A stretch of DNA of 37,397 bases from Verrucomicrobiales bacterium (GTDB taxonomy: Bacteria; Verrucomicrobiota; Verrucomicrobiia; Verrucomicrobiales; SLCJ01). Shown piece by piece: positions 9,229-16,896 of the stretch (positions within the stretch are counted from its first letter, which is position 1; the number at the start of each line of letters is the position of its first letter). The notes under the pieces are model-generated. The model saw only the letters and a program-made list of their open reading frames with translations, did not search any database and was not told the origin of the DNA. A program made the position numbers and the translations under genes. The DNA is taken from contig JAGXGH010000033.1 in the NCBI GenBank assembly GCA_024636835.1, forward strand, positions 1 through 37,397, given 5' to 3'.

Positions 9229-10680
9229 ATGAAAAAAATCTCTCTATGGCTCGCGATCTTCACCCTCACAGGCAGCGCTTTGTTGTTTGCTGAAAAGGCA
9301 CCGAATGTGGTTTTCATCCTGTCGGACGATCTAGGTTATGGCGACCTCGGTGCGTATGGTGCGACCCATTTTGAAACGCCGGCCTGCGATCGCTTGGCGG
9401 ACGAGGGGATGCTTTTCACTGATGCACATTCGCCTTCCGCAGTGTGCTCGCCGACGCGCTATTCCGTTCTTACCGGACGTTATGCTTGGCGAAGCTGGTT
9501 GAAGAATTGGGTGCTGATGGAAAACCATCCGTTACTGATCGACACCAACCGACTGACCATGGGCAAGCTCTTCCAGCAGGCTGGATACACAACGGGTTGC
9601 GTGGGGAAGTGGCATTTGGGTTGGGGAACCGAGTTGGGGGCGGATCTTGGTAGCGAACCAAAACCGGGGCCATTGGAAGTCGGATTTGATGAGTTTTTTG
9701 GCGTGCCGCACAGCCATAACAGTGCCAAAGCGTATCAGGTGTTTATGCGTGATCGGCGCATCTTAGATCTCGAGCCGGGCGTGAACTTTCGTAGTAAGGA
9801 GGCGATGGCGAAAACCGTCCGCAAACTCGAAGATACGGCTATTGACCTCTCCAAGGAAGCGGTCGCTTTCGTCGAAAGGCACAAAGACGAGCCGTTTTTT
9901 CTCTATTACCCGACGACCAATATTCACTTTCCATTGACGCCGAATTCACGTTTTGTCGGGACGACCCGAGCCGGGGTTTATGGCGAGTTTGTGGTGGAGT
10001 TTGATTGGGCGGTTGGACAGTTGCTCGATGCTTTGGATCGCCATGGATTGACGGAAAATACCATCGTTGTGTTGACGAGCGACAATGGTGCACGGCCTCA
10101 CGAGAGTCTCAATGGTCATGCGTGTAACGGTCCATGGCGAGGCACCAAGCGGATGATCTATGAGGCTGGTCATCGTGTGCCCTTGATCGTCAAATGGCCG
10201 GGCAAGGTGAAGGCGGGATCGGTTTCCAACGAGACGGTATGCCTGACGGATTTCTTCGCCACCTTTGCCAGTATACTAGGGAGCAATGTTCCCAATGATG
10301 CAGGAGAGGACAGCGTTGATATCTCGCCGCTACTCTTGGGTAAAGAGTATCAGTCGCCATTGCGTGAGGCGACAATCCATCATTCCGTCAGCGGACAATT
10401 TGCCATTCGCATGGGTGATTGGAAGTTGATCGAAGGCAGTGGCGACGGCGATTACCCCAGAAATTCCGAAGGTAAGATGGACGTGAAAACCTGGCAACCA
10501 GTCAAGGATCCTTCAACCGGTGAGTGGGTTAAGCTCGATTACTTTCAGCTCACCCCGGATGACCAGCATCAACTCTACAATCTCAGCGAGGACCCGAAAG
10601 AAATGCGCAATCTGGCCGAAGAAGATCCGGGAAGAGTTCAGCAAATGCTTGATCGACTAAACCGCATCCGCAAGCAGTGA
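9229..10680 (+). CDS. Secreted sulfatase, arylsulfatase A-like
   Basis: Sulfatase of 483 residues, taken from the ATG at 9229 where MKKISLWLAIFTLTGSALLF starts a clean signal peptide. The frame is open to 8971, but that extension overlaps the divergent gene. The mature N-terminus carries NVVFILSDDLGYGDLGAYG with the paired metal-binding aspartates. The formylglycine motif is CSPTRYSVLTGRY with Cys73 as the residue to be modified. GKWHLGWG and LTSDNGA follow. The motif context (TRYSVLTGRYAWR) differs from the sulfatase at 4217, so a different sulfate position or sugar is likely. Expression is probably tied to the divergent PDZ/DUF6288-like gene through the shared 187-bp region. Confidence 0.95.
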   Translation: MKKISLWLAIFTLTGSALLFAEKAPNVVFILSDDLGYGDLGAYGATHFETPACDRLADEGMLFTDAHSPSAVCSPTRYSVLTGRYAWRSWLKNWVLMENHPLLIDTNRLTMGKLFQQAGYTTGCVGKWHLGWGTELGADLGSEPKPGPLEVGFDEFFGVPHSHNSAKAYQVFMRDRRILDLEPGVNFRSKEAMAKTVRKLEDTAIDLSKEAVAFVERHKDEPFFLYYPTTNIHFPLTPNSRFVGTTRAGVYGEFVVEFDWAVGQLLDALDRHGLTENTIVVLTSDNGARPHESLNGHACNGPWRGTKRMIYEAGHRVPLIVKWPGKVKAGSVSNETVCLTDFFATFASILGSNVPNDAGEDSVDISPLLLGKEYQSPLREATIHHSVSGQFAIRMGDWKLIEGSGDGDYPRNSEGKMDVKTWQPVKDPSTGEWVKLDYFQLTPDDQHQLYNLSEDPKEMRNLAEEDPGRVQQMLDRLNRIRKQ

Positions 10681-10743
10681 AGCTGGCGCGAGCTGGCCAT
10701 CATTGCCCTCTCCTTGGCGCTAGATGTCGCATTGGACACGTCT

Positions 10744-11082
10744 TCAATCGGGCCTTGTTGACGGAGTTGATTCACCCGAGATGCTCTTAAATTTCAGGTC
10801 TTTGTACCAGTTGTGCAAAGCAAGTCGGGACACCCCATCATTTGTCGTTGTGATAATGAAATCGTCGTAGATCTTCACCGTTCCTCCTTTAAATGTGCTC
10901 CAACCCAATGAAGACGGAGAGTATTCAGGATAAGGCTGGTTGAGTAGATCTACTGAGATCAGTTCGCCTTCCTGAATAGGCAAGGTTGGTTGAGAGCGCA
11001 GATCTGATACGGAAGTCGGCTTTTGCTTGTTGCATGCCGACAGCAGTATAACGGTCATTAGAGTCAGAGGAAGGTATTTCAT
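10744..11082 (-). CDS. Small putative lipoprotein
   Basis: The protein is 112 residues. It begins MKYLPLTLMTVILLSACNKQ, with lipobox LSAC and Cys17 as the predicted lipidation site. The mature part is about 95 residues, polar, with a predicted beta pattern around GGTVKIYDDFIITTTNDG. I recognise no family. It lies 69 bp downstream of another exported protein on the same strand (11152-11661), so the two may form a small operon. No Shine-Dalgarno sequence is visible. It converges with the upstream sulfatase gene across 63 bp without an obvious terminator. Confidence 0.75.
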   Translation of the reverse strand: MKYLPLTLMTVILLSACNKQKPTSVSDLRSQPTLPIQEGELISVDLLNQPYPEYSPSSLGWSTFKGGTVKIYDDFIITTTNDGVSRLALHNWYKDLKFKSISGESTPSTRPD

Positions 11083-11151
11083 GTCTGTAGGCGAATTTTC
11101 GAGATTGATGAAGCGAACTCCTTGCGAATGGTTCGAGACTCATGCAACCGC

Positions 11152-11661
11152 TTAGCGGTTTACACCATCCAGCTTTTCTAAGCACAATTTGGCCCGCGCT
11201 ATCAGTTTTTTGTCAGTCGTATTTCGGAAGGAAATTGAAACAAAGAGCTGCTTATTCTCACCCTCAACTGGATACACGTTCAGATAGGTCGTCCAGTAGG
11301 GTCGTTTGAGGGTTTGAGGGACGACCGCTTGGTTCACTTCGCCTTTTTTCTGAACGTGGATCTTCATCAAGATTCCACCATCGCCCGGACCTTCCGATTC
11401 AACGAGATCTTGACCCAAGTGTCCCGTCATATCACTGGGGTAGATCATATAATTTCGAGTTTTGTATCTCATTACCAGGCTCTTGCCGGAATAGCCGTCA
11501 GGAATTTCCATTTTCAGATCTGGTTTAAGATCGCTTAAATCCCGTCCTAGCCGTTCAGTGAGAGACTGAATCACTGGATCAGGGGAAAGTTCCGATATTT
11601 CAGCAAATGTTGGTATCAAGCCACTGAACAAAAGAACCATGAGGCAGAGTGACGCTTTCAT
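11152..11661 (-). CDS. Hypothetical secreted protein
   Basis: Protein of 169 residues with a signal peptide (MKASLCLMVLLFSGLIPTFA, cleavage probably after A20). No lipobox, so it is likely periplasmic or secreted. The rest is mixed alpha/beta with no cysteine cluster or catalytic motif that I can name. A stretch containing SDMTGHLGQDLVESEGPGDGG is the most distinctive. It precedes the small lipoprotein gene on the same strand, and the pair are probably envelope proteins expressed together. Function unknown. Confidence 0.75.
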   Translation of the reverse strand: MKASLCLMVLLFSGLIPTFAEISELSPDPVIQSLTERLGRDLSDLKPDLKMEIPDGYSGKSLVMRYKTRNYMIYPSDMTGHLGQDLVESEGPGDGGILMKIHVQKKGEVNQAVVPQTLKRPYWTTYLNVYPVEGENKQLFVSISFRNTTDKKLIARAKLCLEKLDGVNR

Positions 11662-11929
11662 TTTACAGAATGAGATGGTGTTTTAGGTGTGTACATAGCG
11701 CTCAGAGGCAATAATATGCTGCCCGAGTGACCTCTGACATCGTATAGGAAACAGCTGTTCGGTGAAAGCCCCTTCGGACGGATTGGATTATGGGTGTCCT
11801 GAAAAAAAAACGATGTGGTATCCTGAATCAGTTCGCATTCGAGTTGTCATGACTATTCAAGCATTTAACCCGCCAGTCGCAGTGCTCCCCCGACCAAGCG
11901 TAATTAGACTGTAACTTTTGAGCAGAATA

Positions 11930-12220
11930 ATGAGCATTCTAGCACTGATTATTAGTTATTTGGCGGTCTTTGTGAACTCGGTCTTTGTGCTATGTCTTTG
12001 GTGGTTCGAACAAAATCCCGGTAATGATTTTATGGGTGGATTTGTGCTGTTCCCGGCCATCATTTGCTGGCTGATCTCAATTCCCAGCGTAATAATCGCA
12101 CTCGCGGTGTCATTTATTGCCTGTGGCATGAGAGGTTCAACGGTTCATTCGGTTCATGCACTTGCAGCCTCCTTGGTGGCATGTGCCCTTGCCACAACTG
12201 CATTCTTCATGAGCTACTAG
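11930..12220 (+). CDS. Small integral membrane protein, three predicted helices
   Basis: Called from the ATG at 11930, giving 96 residues. An in-frame TTG at 11918 would add only four. Three hydrophobic stretches are visible: about 2-25 (ILALIISYLAVFVNSVFVLC), 36-63 (FVLFPAIICWLISIPSVIIAL) and 76-95 (LAASLVACALATTAFFMSY). Short polar loops, such as EQNPGND, separate them. No family recognised. It stands alone on the plus strand between two minus-strand groups. The coding potential rests on length and hydrophobic periodicity, so it could be less certain than its neighbours. Confidence 0.6.
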   Translation: MSILALIISYLAVFVNSVFVLCLWWFEQNPGNDFMGGFVLFPAIICWLISIPSVIIALAVSFIACGMRGSTVHSVHALAASLVACALATTAFFMSY

Positions 12221-12350
12221 TGCTTCTTATCTTTAAATTGAAGGGTATAGGCTGTGCAGATTTATGCGGGCACCTTCTCCATTGAACTGTTATTGGCTGA
12301 CTCCGCGGCTGGAAGCCACGGTCACGTTGTTTTGCGTATAACCCCGATAA

Positions 12351-12424
12351 ATCGCGCCACGCGATCTGGCATTGCAGGAAAGATACGGACGTGTGAAAGC
12401 CATTCCTCTTGGAGGGGTATGGCT
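12351..12424. other. Two hairpins in the gap before the infC terminator
   Basis: ATCGCG-CCA-CGCGAT (12351-12365) is a perfect 6-bp stem. AGCCAT/CCTC pairs with GAGG/ATGGCT across 12398-12424 with an internal bulge. The second hairpin is framed by a direct repeat TGTGAAAGC (12392-12400 and 12427-12435). Together with the terminator that follows, this could be the 3' end of the membrane-protein mRNA or a small RNA. I cannot tell which. Confidence 0.3.
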
Positions 12425-12437
12425 CTTGTGAAAGCAA

Positions 12438-12476
12438 AAAAAGCCCGTCCAGCGTTTCGGGCTGGACGGGCTTTTT
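12438..12476 (-). terminator. Strong intrinsic terminator of the infC-containing operon (bidirectional form)
   Basis: GCCCGTCCAGC (12443-12453), a 7-nt loop, and GCTGGACGGGC (12461-12471) form a perfect 11-bp GC-rich stem. A-tract 12436-12442 and T-tract 12472-12476 lie on its two sides, so the minus-strand transcript ends in a U-run right after the infC stop (12497). The plus-strand reading also ends in five Ts, so it may serve both directions. Confidence 0.92.
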
Positions 12477-12496
12477 AAAGTGATTAAGTCGGAAGA

Positions 12497-13195
12497 TTAT
12501 TCGCTGCCTTTTTCCTCTGCTTTGGACTTGGTGTCCTCGGCTTGCGGTGCATCGTCGTTATCGTTATCGTCGTCGTCGTCATCGTGTTCGAAGTCGGTAT
12601 CGCCTTCGTCGTCGTCTTCGATCTGATACTTGGTGAACTTGCGCTTACGCTTTTGTTCGGGAAGAGGAGAGAGACTCATTGAAATGTTTCGTCCTGCCTG
12701 ACGTGGCGGGAAGTCGACGTTTGCCATGGTTTCCAAGTCTTTGATGACGCGGTGCATCAACTGCATGCCAAGCTGGGGGTGAGCCATCTCACGCCCACGG
12801 AACTGAAGTTGAACGCGGAGCTTGTGGCCGCCGTCGAGAAAGCTCTCGGCGCGGGTGAGCTTCATCTCGTAGTCGTGCTCTTCGATGCGCGGGCGGAATT
12901 TCACCTCCTTGGTGCGTTGCTGTTTGGACTTGCTCTTGTCCTTCTTCAGCTTCGATTGCTCGTATTTCCATTTGCCGACGTCGCAGATTCGGCAAACCGG
13001 TGGATCGGCATTGGACGCAACCTCCACGAGATCGAGTCCCATGCTTTTGGCTTTGCTGATTGCGTCCCGGGTATGCATGACGCCGAGTTGTTCGTTTGTC
13101 GTCCCATCGACGACTCGAACACGGCTAATCCGAATACGCTCATTGACCCGCGTTTCTTCGCGGCGTCCCCTTCTTTTGAATTGTGGTTTGCTTAT
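12497..13195 (-). CDS. infC: Translation initiation factor IF-3, AUA start, Asp-rich C-terminal tail
   Basis: IF-3 binds the 30S subunit and checks start-codon pairing. The conserved N-domain begins well upstream of the first ATG (13078): the frame upstream encodes RVNERIRISRVRVVDG and NEQLGVMHTRDA, typical IF-3 sequence. Back to the in-frame stop at 13214-13216 there is no ATG, GTG, TTG or CTG. An ATA at 13193-13195 sits six bases after GGA in an AAAGGAAAA Shine-Dalgarno sequence, so ATA is the likely start and the protein has 232 residues. Non-standard (AUU/AUC/AUA-type) starts in infC are known as the basis of IF-3 autoregulation. The body has LDLVEVASNADPPVCRI and the C-domain with FRGREM. 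About 40 extra C-terminal residues are almost all Asp/Glu/Asn/Lys. It follows thrS by 124 bp. Confidence 0.95.
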   Translation of the reverse strand: MSKPQFKRRGRREETRVNERIRISRVRVVDGTTNEQLGVMHTRDAISKAKSMGLDLVEVASNADPPVCRICDVGKWKYEQSKLKKDKSKSKQQRTKEVKFRPRIEEHDYEMKLTRAESFLDGGHKLRVQLQFRGREMAHPQLGMQLMHRVIKDLETMANVDFPPRQAGRNISMSLSPLPEQKRKRKFTKYQIEDDDEGDTDFEHDDDDDDNDNDDAPQAEDTKSKAEEKGSE

Positions 13196-13207
13196 GGCTT
13201 TTCCTTT
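13196..13207 (-). promoter_or_regulatory. Shine-Dalgarno sequence that fixes the AUA start of infC
   Basis: On the minus strand AAAGGAAAAGCC runs directly into ATA. GGA ends six bases before the start codon. Clear Shine-Dalgarno sites are scarce in this window, so its presence here supports the unusual start. Confidence 0.75.
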
Positions 13208-13220
13208 GTTTGTTCAGAGA

Positions 13221-13248
13221 GCCGGACTTGTGATTTTTAGCGTCCGGC
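13221..13248 (-). promoter_or_regulatory. Leader hairpin upstream of infC
   Basis: GCCGGAC (13221-13227) and GTCCGGC (13242-13248) form a perfect 7-bp GC-rich stem with a 14-nt A/T-rich loop. On the minus-strand mRNA it lies about 25 nt before the AUA codon, within the 124-bp thrS-infC gap. It has no U-run, so it is more likely a translational control or processing element than a terminator (inference). Confidence 0.5.
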
Positions 13249-13319
13249 GATTGGATCCGTTACTGTTGACTTGCCTGCATTGCTGTCGGCTTATCTGGGT
13301 GACGGGTGAGAATTTCTTC

Positions 13320-15188
13320 TCAGAGTGCTCGTTGGTTTATCTCATCTACGATCGCTGTGACGAAGTCATCTAACGATTGTGTGCCAAGATCTCCTTTGCG
13401 TGCGTGTCGAACTGAGACTTGGTTGGCTTCCGCCTCCCGCTCACCGACAACCAACATGTAAGGAACTTTGTCCAATTGAGCAAGACGAATTTTGGCTCCG
13501 ACCTTGTCAGCGGTGCGATCGAGCACGACGCGGATGCCGTTTTCACGCAATGCGGCTTCCGCTTTCTCTGCGAATTCGATGACTTTGTCGGAGATGGGGA
13601 GGATACGAACCTGCTCTGGAGCAAGCCAGGTTGGGAAGTGTCCAGCGAAATGCTCGATCAATAATCCGGTGAAACGTTCCAATGATCCGAAAGGTGCGCG
13701 GTGAATCATGACTGGGCGATGCGACTTGTTATCCGCGCCGTTGTAGCTGAGGTCGAAACGCTCGGGGAGGTTGTAGTCCACCTGCACGGTGCCTAGTTGC
13801 CATTCGCGTCCGATCACGTCGCTGACGACGAAGTCGATCTTTGGTCCGTAGAATGCGGCCTCTCCGAGTTCTTCGGTGTAGTCGACACCGAGTGTGGTGA
13901 CAGCATCGCGAAGTGCTTGTTCGGCTTTGTCCCAGTTTGCGGGGTCGCCAACATACTTGTCGCTGTCGGGGTCGCGGAGGGAGAGGCGCACGCGGTAGTC
14001 GTTCATGCCGAGTGTGCCGAGAACGGATTTCACGAGGCCGAGGCATCCTTGGATTTCTTCGGCGACTTGTTCCGGTAGGCAGAAAAGGTGGGCGTCGTCC
14101 TGGGTGAACCCACGCACACGAGTCATGCCGCCGAGCTCGCCGGACTGCTCCCAGCGGTAGACGGTGCCGAATTCTGCGAGGCGCACGGGAAGATCGCGAT
14201 ACGAGCGTGGCTCACTATCGTAGATTTTAATGTGGTGCGGGCAGTTCATCGGCTTCAGTAGGAAGCCTTCGATTTCACCCTTTTCGAGTATGTTGTGAAG
14301 GTCGGCGCATGAGCATCCTTCATCGGCGAGCTTGGTGATGACGTCGCGCTCGATGACTGGCGGGTATTGACTATCCTGGTAGTAGGGGAAGTGTCCACTG
14401 GTGCGGTAGAGGTCGAGCTTGCCGATGTGCGGGGTGAAGACTTCCGAGTAGCCTTGAGCGTCGAGTTGCTTTGAGATGAAGTTCTGTAACTCGCGGCGAA
14501 TCACGGAGCCTTTCGGTTTCCACAGGATGAGTCCTTGCCCGACAGCTTCGTCGATGGCGAATAATCCCATCTCGCGGCCGAGTTTACGGTGATCGCGTTT
14601 TTTGGCCTCTTCGAGTTTTTCGAGATGTTCGTCGAGTTCTGTACGGTTCTTAAAACATGTTCCGTAAATGCGTTGCACAGACTCGTTATCGGAGTCGCCT
14701 TTATAGTAGGCGGCTGCGACGGACATGACTTTGAAGGCTTTGCAGTTGCCGGTGCGGCCGACGTGAGGTCCCGCGCAAAGGTCTTGAAAATCGCCGTTTT
14801 TAAAGATGGAGATTTCTTCGCCCTCGGGGATATCGTTCAGCATATCGAGCTTGAACTTCGATGGGATAGAGCGGTCGGAGAGTGCTCCGAGACGGCCAGC
14901 TTTCGCCAGTTCTGCGGCCTCTTCACGAGAGACGGTCAGGCGTTCGAAAGTCTCGTTCGCTTTGACGACTTTTTTCATCTCCGCTTCGATTTGTTCGAAA
15001 TCGGCGGGAGTGATGGCGTGGTCGAGGCTGATGTCGTAATAGAATCCATTATCGACTGGAGGCCCACCAGCGAGTTGGGCGTCTGGCCAAATCCGCATCA
15101 CAGCCGTGGCGAGGACGTGCGCACAGGAGTGGCGCAGGCGCTCAATATCGGACATTTCGTGGCGTTGTTCGAGTGTCTTGCGGGACAT
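13320..15188 (-). CDS. thrS: Threonine-tRNA ligase lacking the TGS domain
   Basis: Charges tRNA-Thr in the cytoplasm. The 622-residue protein begins almost directly at the editing domain: HSCAH (His20, His24) and DLCAGPH (Cys138, His142) are its metal-type motifs. The N-terminal TGS domain of the usual bacterial enzyme is absent. The class II core follows, with zinc ligands KPMNC (Cys316), DDAH (His367) and a MIHRAPFGSLERF histidine, and then the anticodon-binding domain. Between the SGHFPYY and LKPMNC elements there are roughly 20 residues more than usual (about 277-305), including a C-S-C pair. Two ATGs (15188 and 15155) precede the first motif. The upstream one is used, though neither has a Shine-Dalgarno sequence. 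infC follows, the classic thrS-infC order. Confidence 0.96.
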   Translation of the reverse strand: MSRKTLEQRHEMSDIERLRHSCAHVLATAVMRIWPDAQLAGGPPVDNGFYYDISLDHAITPADFEQIEAEMKKVVKANETFERLTVSREEAAELAKAGRLGALSDRSIPSKFKLDMLNDIPEGEEISIFKNGDFQDLCAGPHVGRTGNCKAFKVMSVAAAYYKGDSDNESVQRIYGTCFKNRTELDEHLEKLEEAKKRDHRKLGREMGLFAIDEAVGQGLILWKPKGSVIRRELQNFISKQLDAQGYSEVFTPHIGKLDLYRTSGHFPYYQDSQYPPVIERDVITKLADEGCSCADLHNILEKGEIEGFLLKPMNCPHHIKIYDSEPRSYRDLPVRLAEFGTVYRWEQSGELGGMTRVRGFTQDDAHLFCLPEQVAEEIQGCLGLVKSVLGTLGMNDYRVRLSLRDPDSDKYVGDPANWDKAEQALRDAVTTLGVDYTEELGEAAFYGPKIDFVVSDVIGREWQLGTVQVDYNLPERFDLSYNGADNKSHRPVMIHRAPFGSLERFTGLLIEHFAGHFPTWLAPEQVRILPISDKVIEFAEKAEAALRENGIRVVLDRTADKVGAKIRLAQLDKVPYMLVVGEREAEANQVSVRHARKGDLGTQSLDDFVTAIVDEINQRAL

Positions 15189-15276
15189 TTCTATAGTAGT
15201 GAAGTTGGAATGAAAATACGAGGGTGGTGGGCCCTAGGGCAGCCAAGGTAGATCGCCGTCGAGCGGATGCAAGCGA

Positions 15277-16896
15277 TCAGGACGTCGGTTTGTCGTCATC
15301 CTTTTCGTCGGTGTCGTCGTCGGTGTCGTCGTCGGTGTCGTCGTCGGCTTTAGAATCCTCGTCGGTGTCAGTGTCGTCGTCGGATTGGGGATTTTTGTCG
15401 TCGTCTTCATCGACTTCTCGATCAGTGAGGTCGTCGTTTGGCGTCAGGTCATCGTCAGCATCGTCAGCATCGTCAGCATCGTCATGCGTATCGTTAGGCT
15501 CGTCGAGGGTTGGTGGCTCCTCATCGAACGGAACGGTGCCTTCGGCTTGCCATGGATAGTCGGATTCGCGTGAGCTTTCTTCCTCTTCTATTGGAGGATC
15601 GGGGAATGCATCATCGCCCTGGTAATCGTTGTATGGATCGTGCTCGTAATCGTCGTTATATGGGTCGTAGTCGTCAACGACACCACCGTCGTCGTCGGGG
15701 TTTCCAAGCAGGCGATCACCGCGGCTGCCGAGGATTCCATTTTCCATCAAGCGTGCGCTTGCCGTGGTCGCGTCTTCGTCCGGGTTTTTGCGTTCGAGCC
15801 AAACGGCGAGCCAGATACAAATCTCATAGAGCAGCGTCATCGGGCCGGCAAGAAGCAGGAGGGTGAGTGCATCCGTGGTCGGTGTGATCACAGCCGCCAA
15901 CACAAAGATGATCAGGATCGCGTAGCTTCGGGTATCGCGCATGGTGCGGGATTGGAGCAGTCCGATTTTCACCAGAGTGATCACCACCACAGGGAGTTCG
16001 AAACATGCACCGAAGATGAGTGTGAACTGAGTGACGAAAGAGACGTAATAGCCGATTCGCCAATCCGAGATAACGCCTAAGCGGTCGCTGTAATCGGTAA
16101 AGAAGCTGAGTGCTCTTGGTAGCACAATGAAGTAGGCGAAGCATACGCCGATGATGAACAGGCCGAATCCTAGGGCGCACGCGGGCCAGACCATACGGCG
16201 TTCTTCTGGAGTGAGTCCTGGCATCACGAATTCAGCGATGAAGAAGAACAGGAAGGGGAAGGCGATGATGATGCCGGCGAAGAACGAGAGCTTGATCGAT
16301 AGGTTAAAGGTCTCTGCAGGGCCGAGCGCGGTCATCCTTAGCAGGTCGCCGCCTTCGTTGAATTTGGCGTCCTTGTTTCGTTCGAGAAGCGCCAGCGCGA
16401 CAGTTCTCGCCAAGGAGTCCTCTGGGAAAACTTCAGTGACATAGCCGACGCGCGATTCCTGGCCGTCGAGAATCAATGAGTTGCGGTAGGAGATGGCTCC
16501 TTCGATGGCGGCGCGTGTGGTCGGATCGTCAATAGCGGACCACTTGACCATGGCGGCGCGTTCCGCACCTGCGAGAGTTCCGGCTTTATCGGCGATCTTT
16601 TTCACGTAGACCCAATCGACATCGCGGATTTCGTCCGGGAGGTTTTCGCCGTCGTTGTGATCGATGCCGGCGAGTTCGACCGGGTAGCGGATGATGGAGA
16701 GTAGTTCTTTGTCGAAAACGAACGCACCAACCATCGCGATCAGCAAGGTGATGAGTACCTTGAAGAGCATCTTCCGCAAGTCCTCGAGGTGGTCGAGGAA
16801 GGGTTTCTCGTGATCAGCCATTACTCCGCCACTACCGTCACGACGACGGTCGTAGGCTTTTTCCCTGATTCGGAAGATGTTTTTAAGAAACCACAT
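15277..16896 (-). CDS. tatC: Twin-arginine translocase subunit TatC with periplasmic insert and acidic tail
   Basis: Core of the Tat export channel that binds twin-arginine signal peptides. The ATG at 16896 (MWFLKNIFRIREKAY) is chosen, giving 539 residues. Starts at 16932 and 16821 are possible. Signature parts: KPFLDHLEDLRK before TM1 (about 43-61), FIAEFVMPGLTPEERR, and the FELPVVV and AVITPTTD regions of the later helices, six TM in all. Unusual: about 130 residues separate TM1 from TM2, versus about 30 in E. coli TatC. About 165 residues follow the last helix, dominated by Asp/Glu/Asn and encoded by tandem repeats. The tail should lie in the cytoplasm. No tatA or tatB in the window. It lies 88 bp upstream of thrS, same strand. 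Confidence 0.95.
   Translation of the reverse strand: MWFLKNIFRIREKAYDRRRDGSGGVMADHEKPFLDHLEDLRKMLFKVLITLLIAMVGAFVFDKELLSIIRYPVELAGIDHNDGENLPDEIRDVDWVYVKKIADKAGTLAGAERAAMVKWSAIDDPTTRAAIEGAISYRNSLILDGQESRVGYVTEVFPEDSLARTVALALLERNKDAKFNEGGDLLRMTALGPAETFNLSIKLSFFAGIIIAFPFLFFFIAEFVMPGLTPEERRMVWPACALGFGLFIIGVCFAYFIVLPRALSFFTDYSDRLGVISDWRIGYYVSFVTQFTLIFGACFELPVVVITLVKIGLLQSRTMRDTRSYAILIIFVLAAVITPTTDALTLLLLAGPMTLLYEICIWLAVWLERKNPDEDATTASARLMENGILGSRGDRLLGNPDDDGGVVDDYDPYNDDYEHDPYNDYQGDDAFPDPPIEEEESSRESDYPWQAEGTVPFDEEPPTLDEPNDTHDDADDADDADDDLTPNDDLTDREVDEDDDKNPQSDDDTDTDEDSKADDDTDDDTDDDTDEKDDDKPTS
15305..15347. repeat. 12-bp tandem repeat coding for the Asp/Thr tail of TatC
   Basis: TCGTCGGTGTCG is repeated about 3.6 times without change from 15305. 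On the minus strand it encodes the DDTD repeats near the TatC C-terminus. Perfect short units inside a gene are prone to copy-number change by slippage. Confidence 0.9.
15451..15484. repeat. 9-bp tandem repeat coding for DDA units in the TatC tail
   Basis: ATCGTCAGC is repeated about 3.8 times from 15451. On the minus strand it encodes Asp-Asp-Ala triplets. It is in frame, so copy-number change would alter tail length without a frameshift. Confidence 0.9.

Noticed and set aside
13078..13078. infC start at the ATG at 13078
   Set aside because: It would delete the conserved first part of the IF-3 N-domain (RVNERIR...EQLGV), which is encoded in frame upstream.
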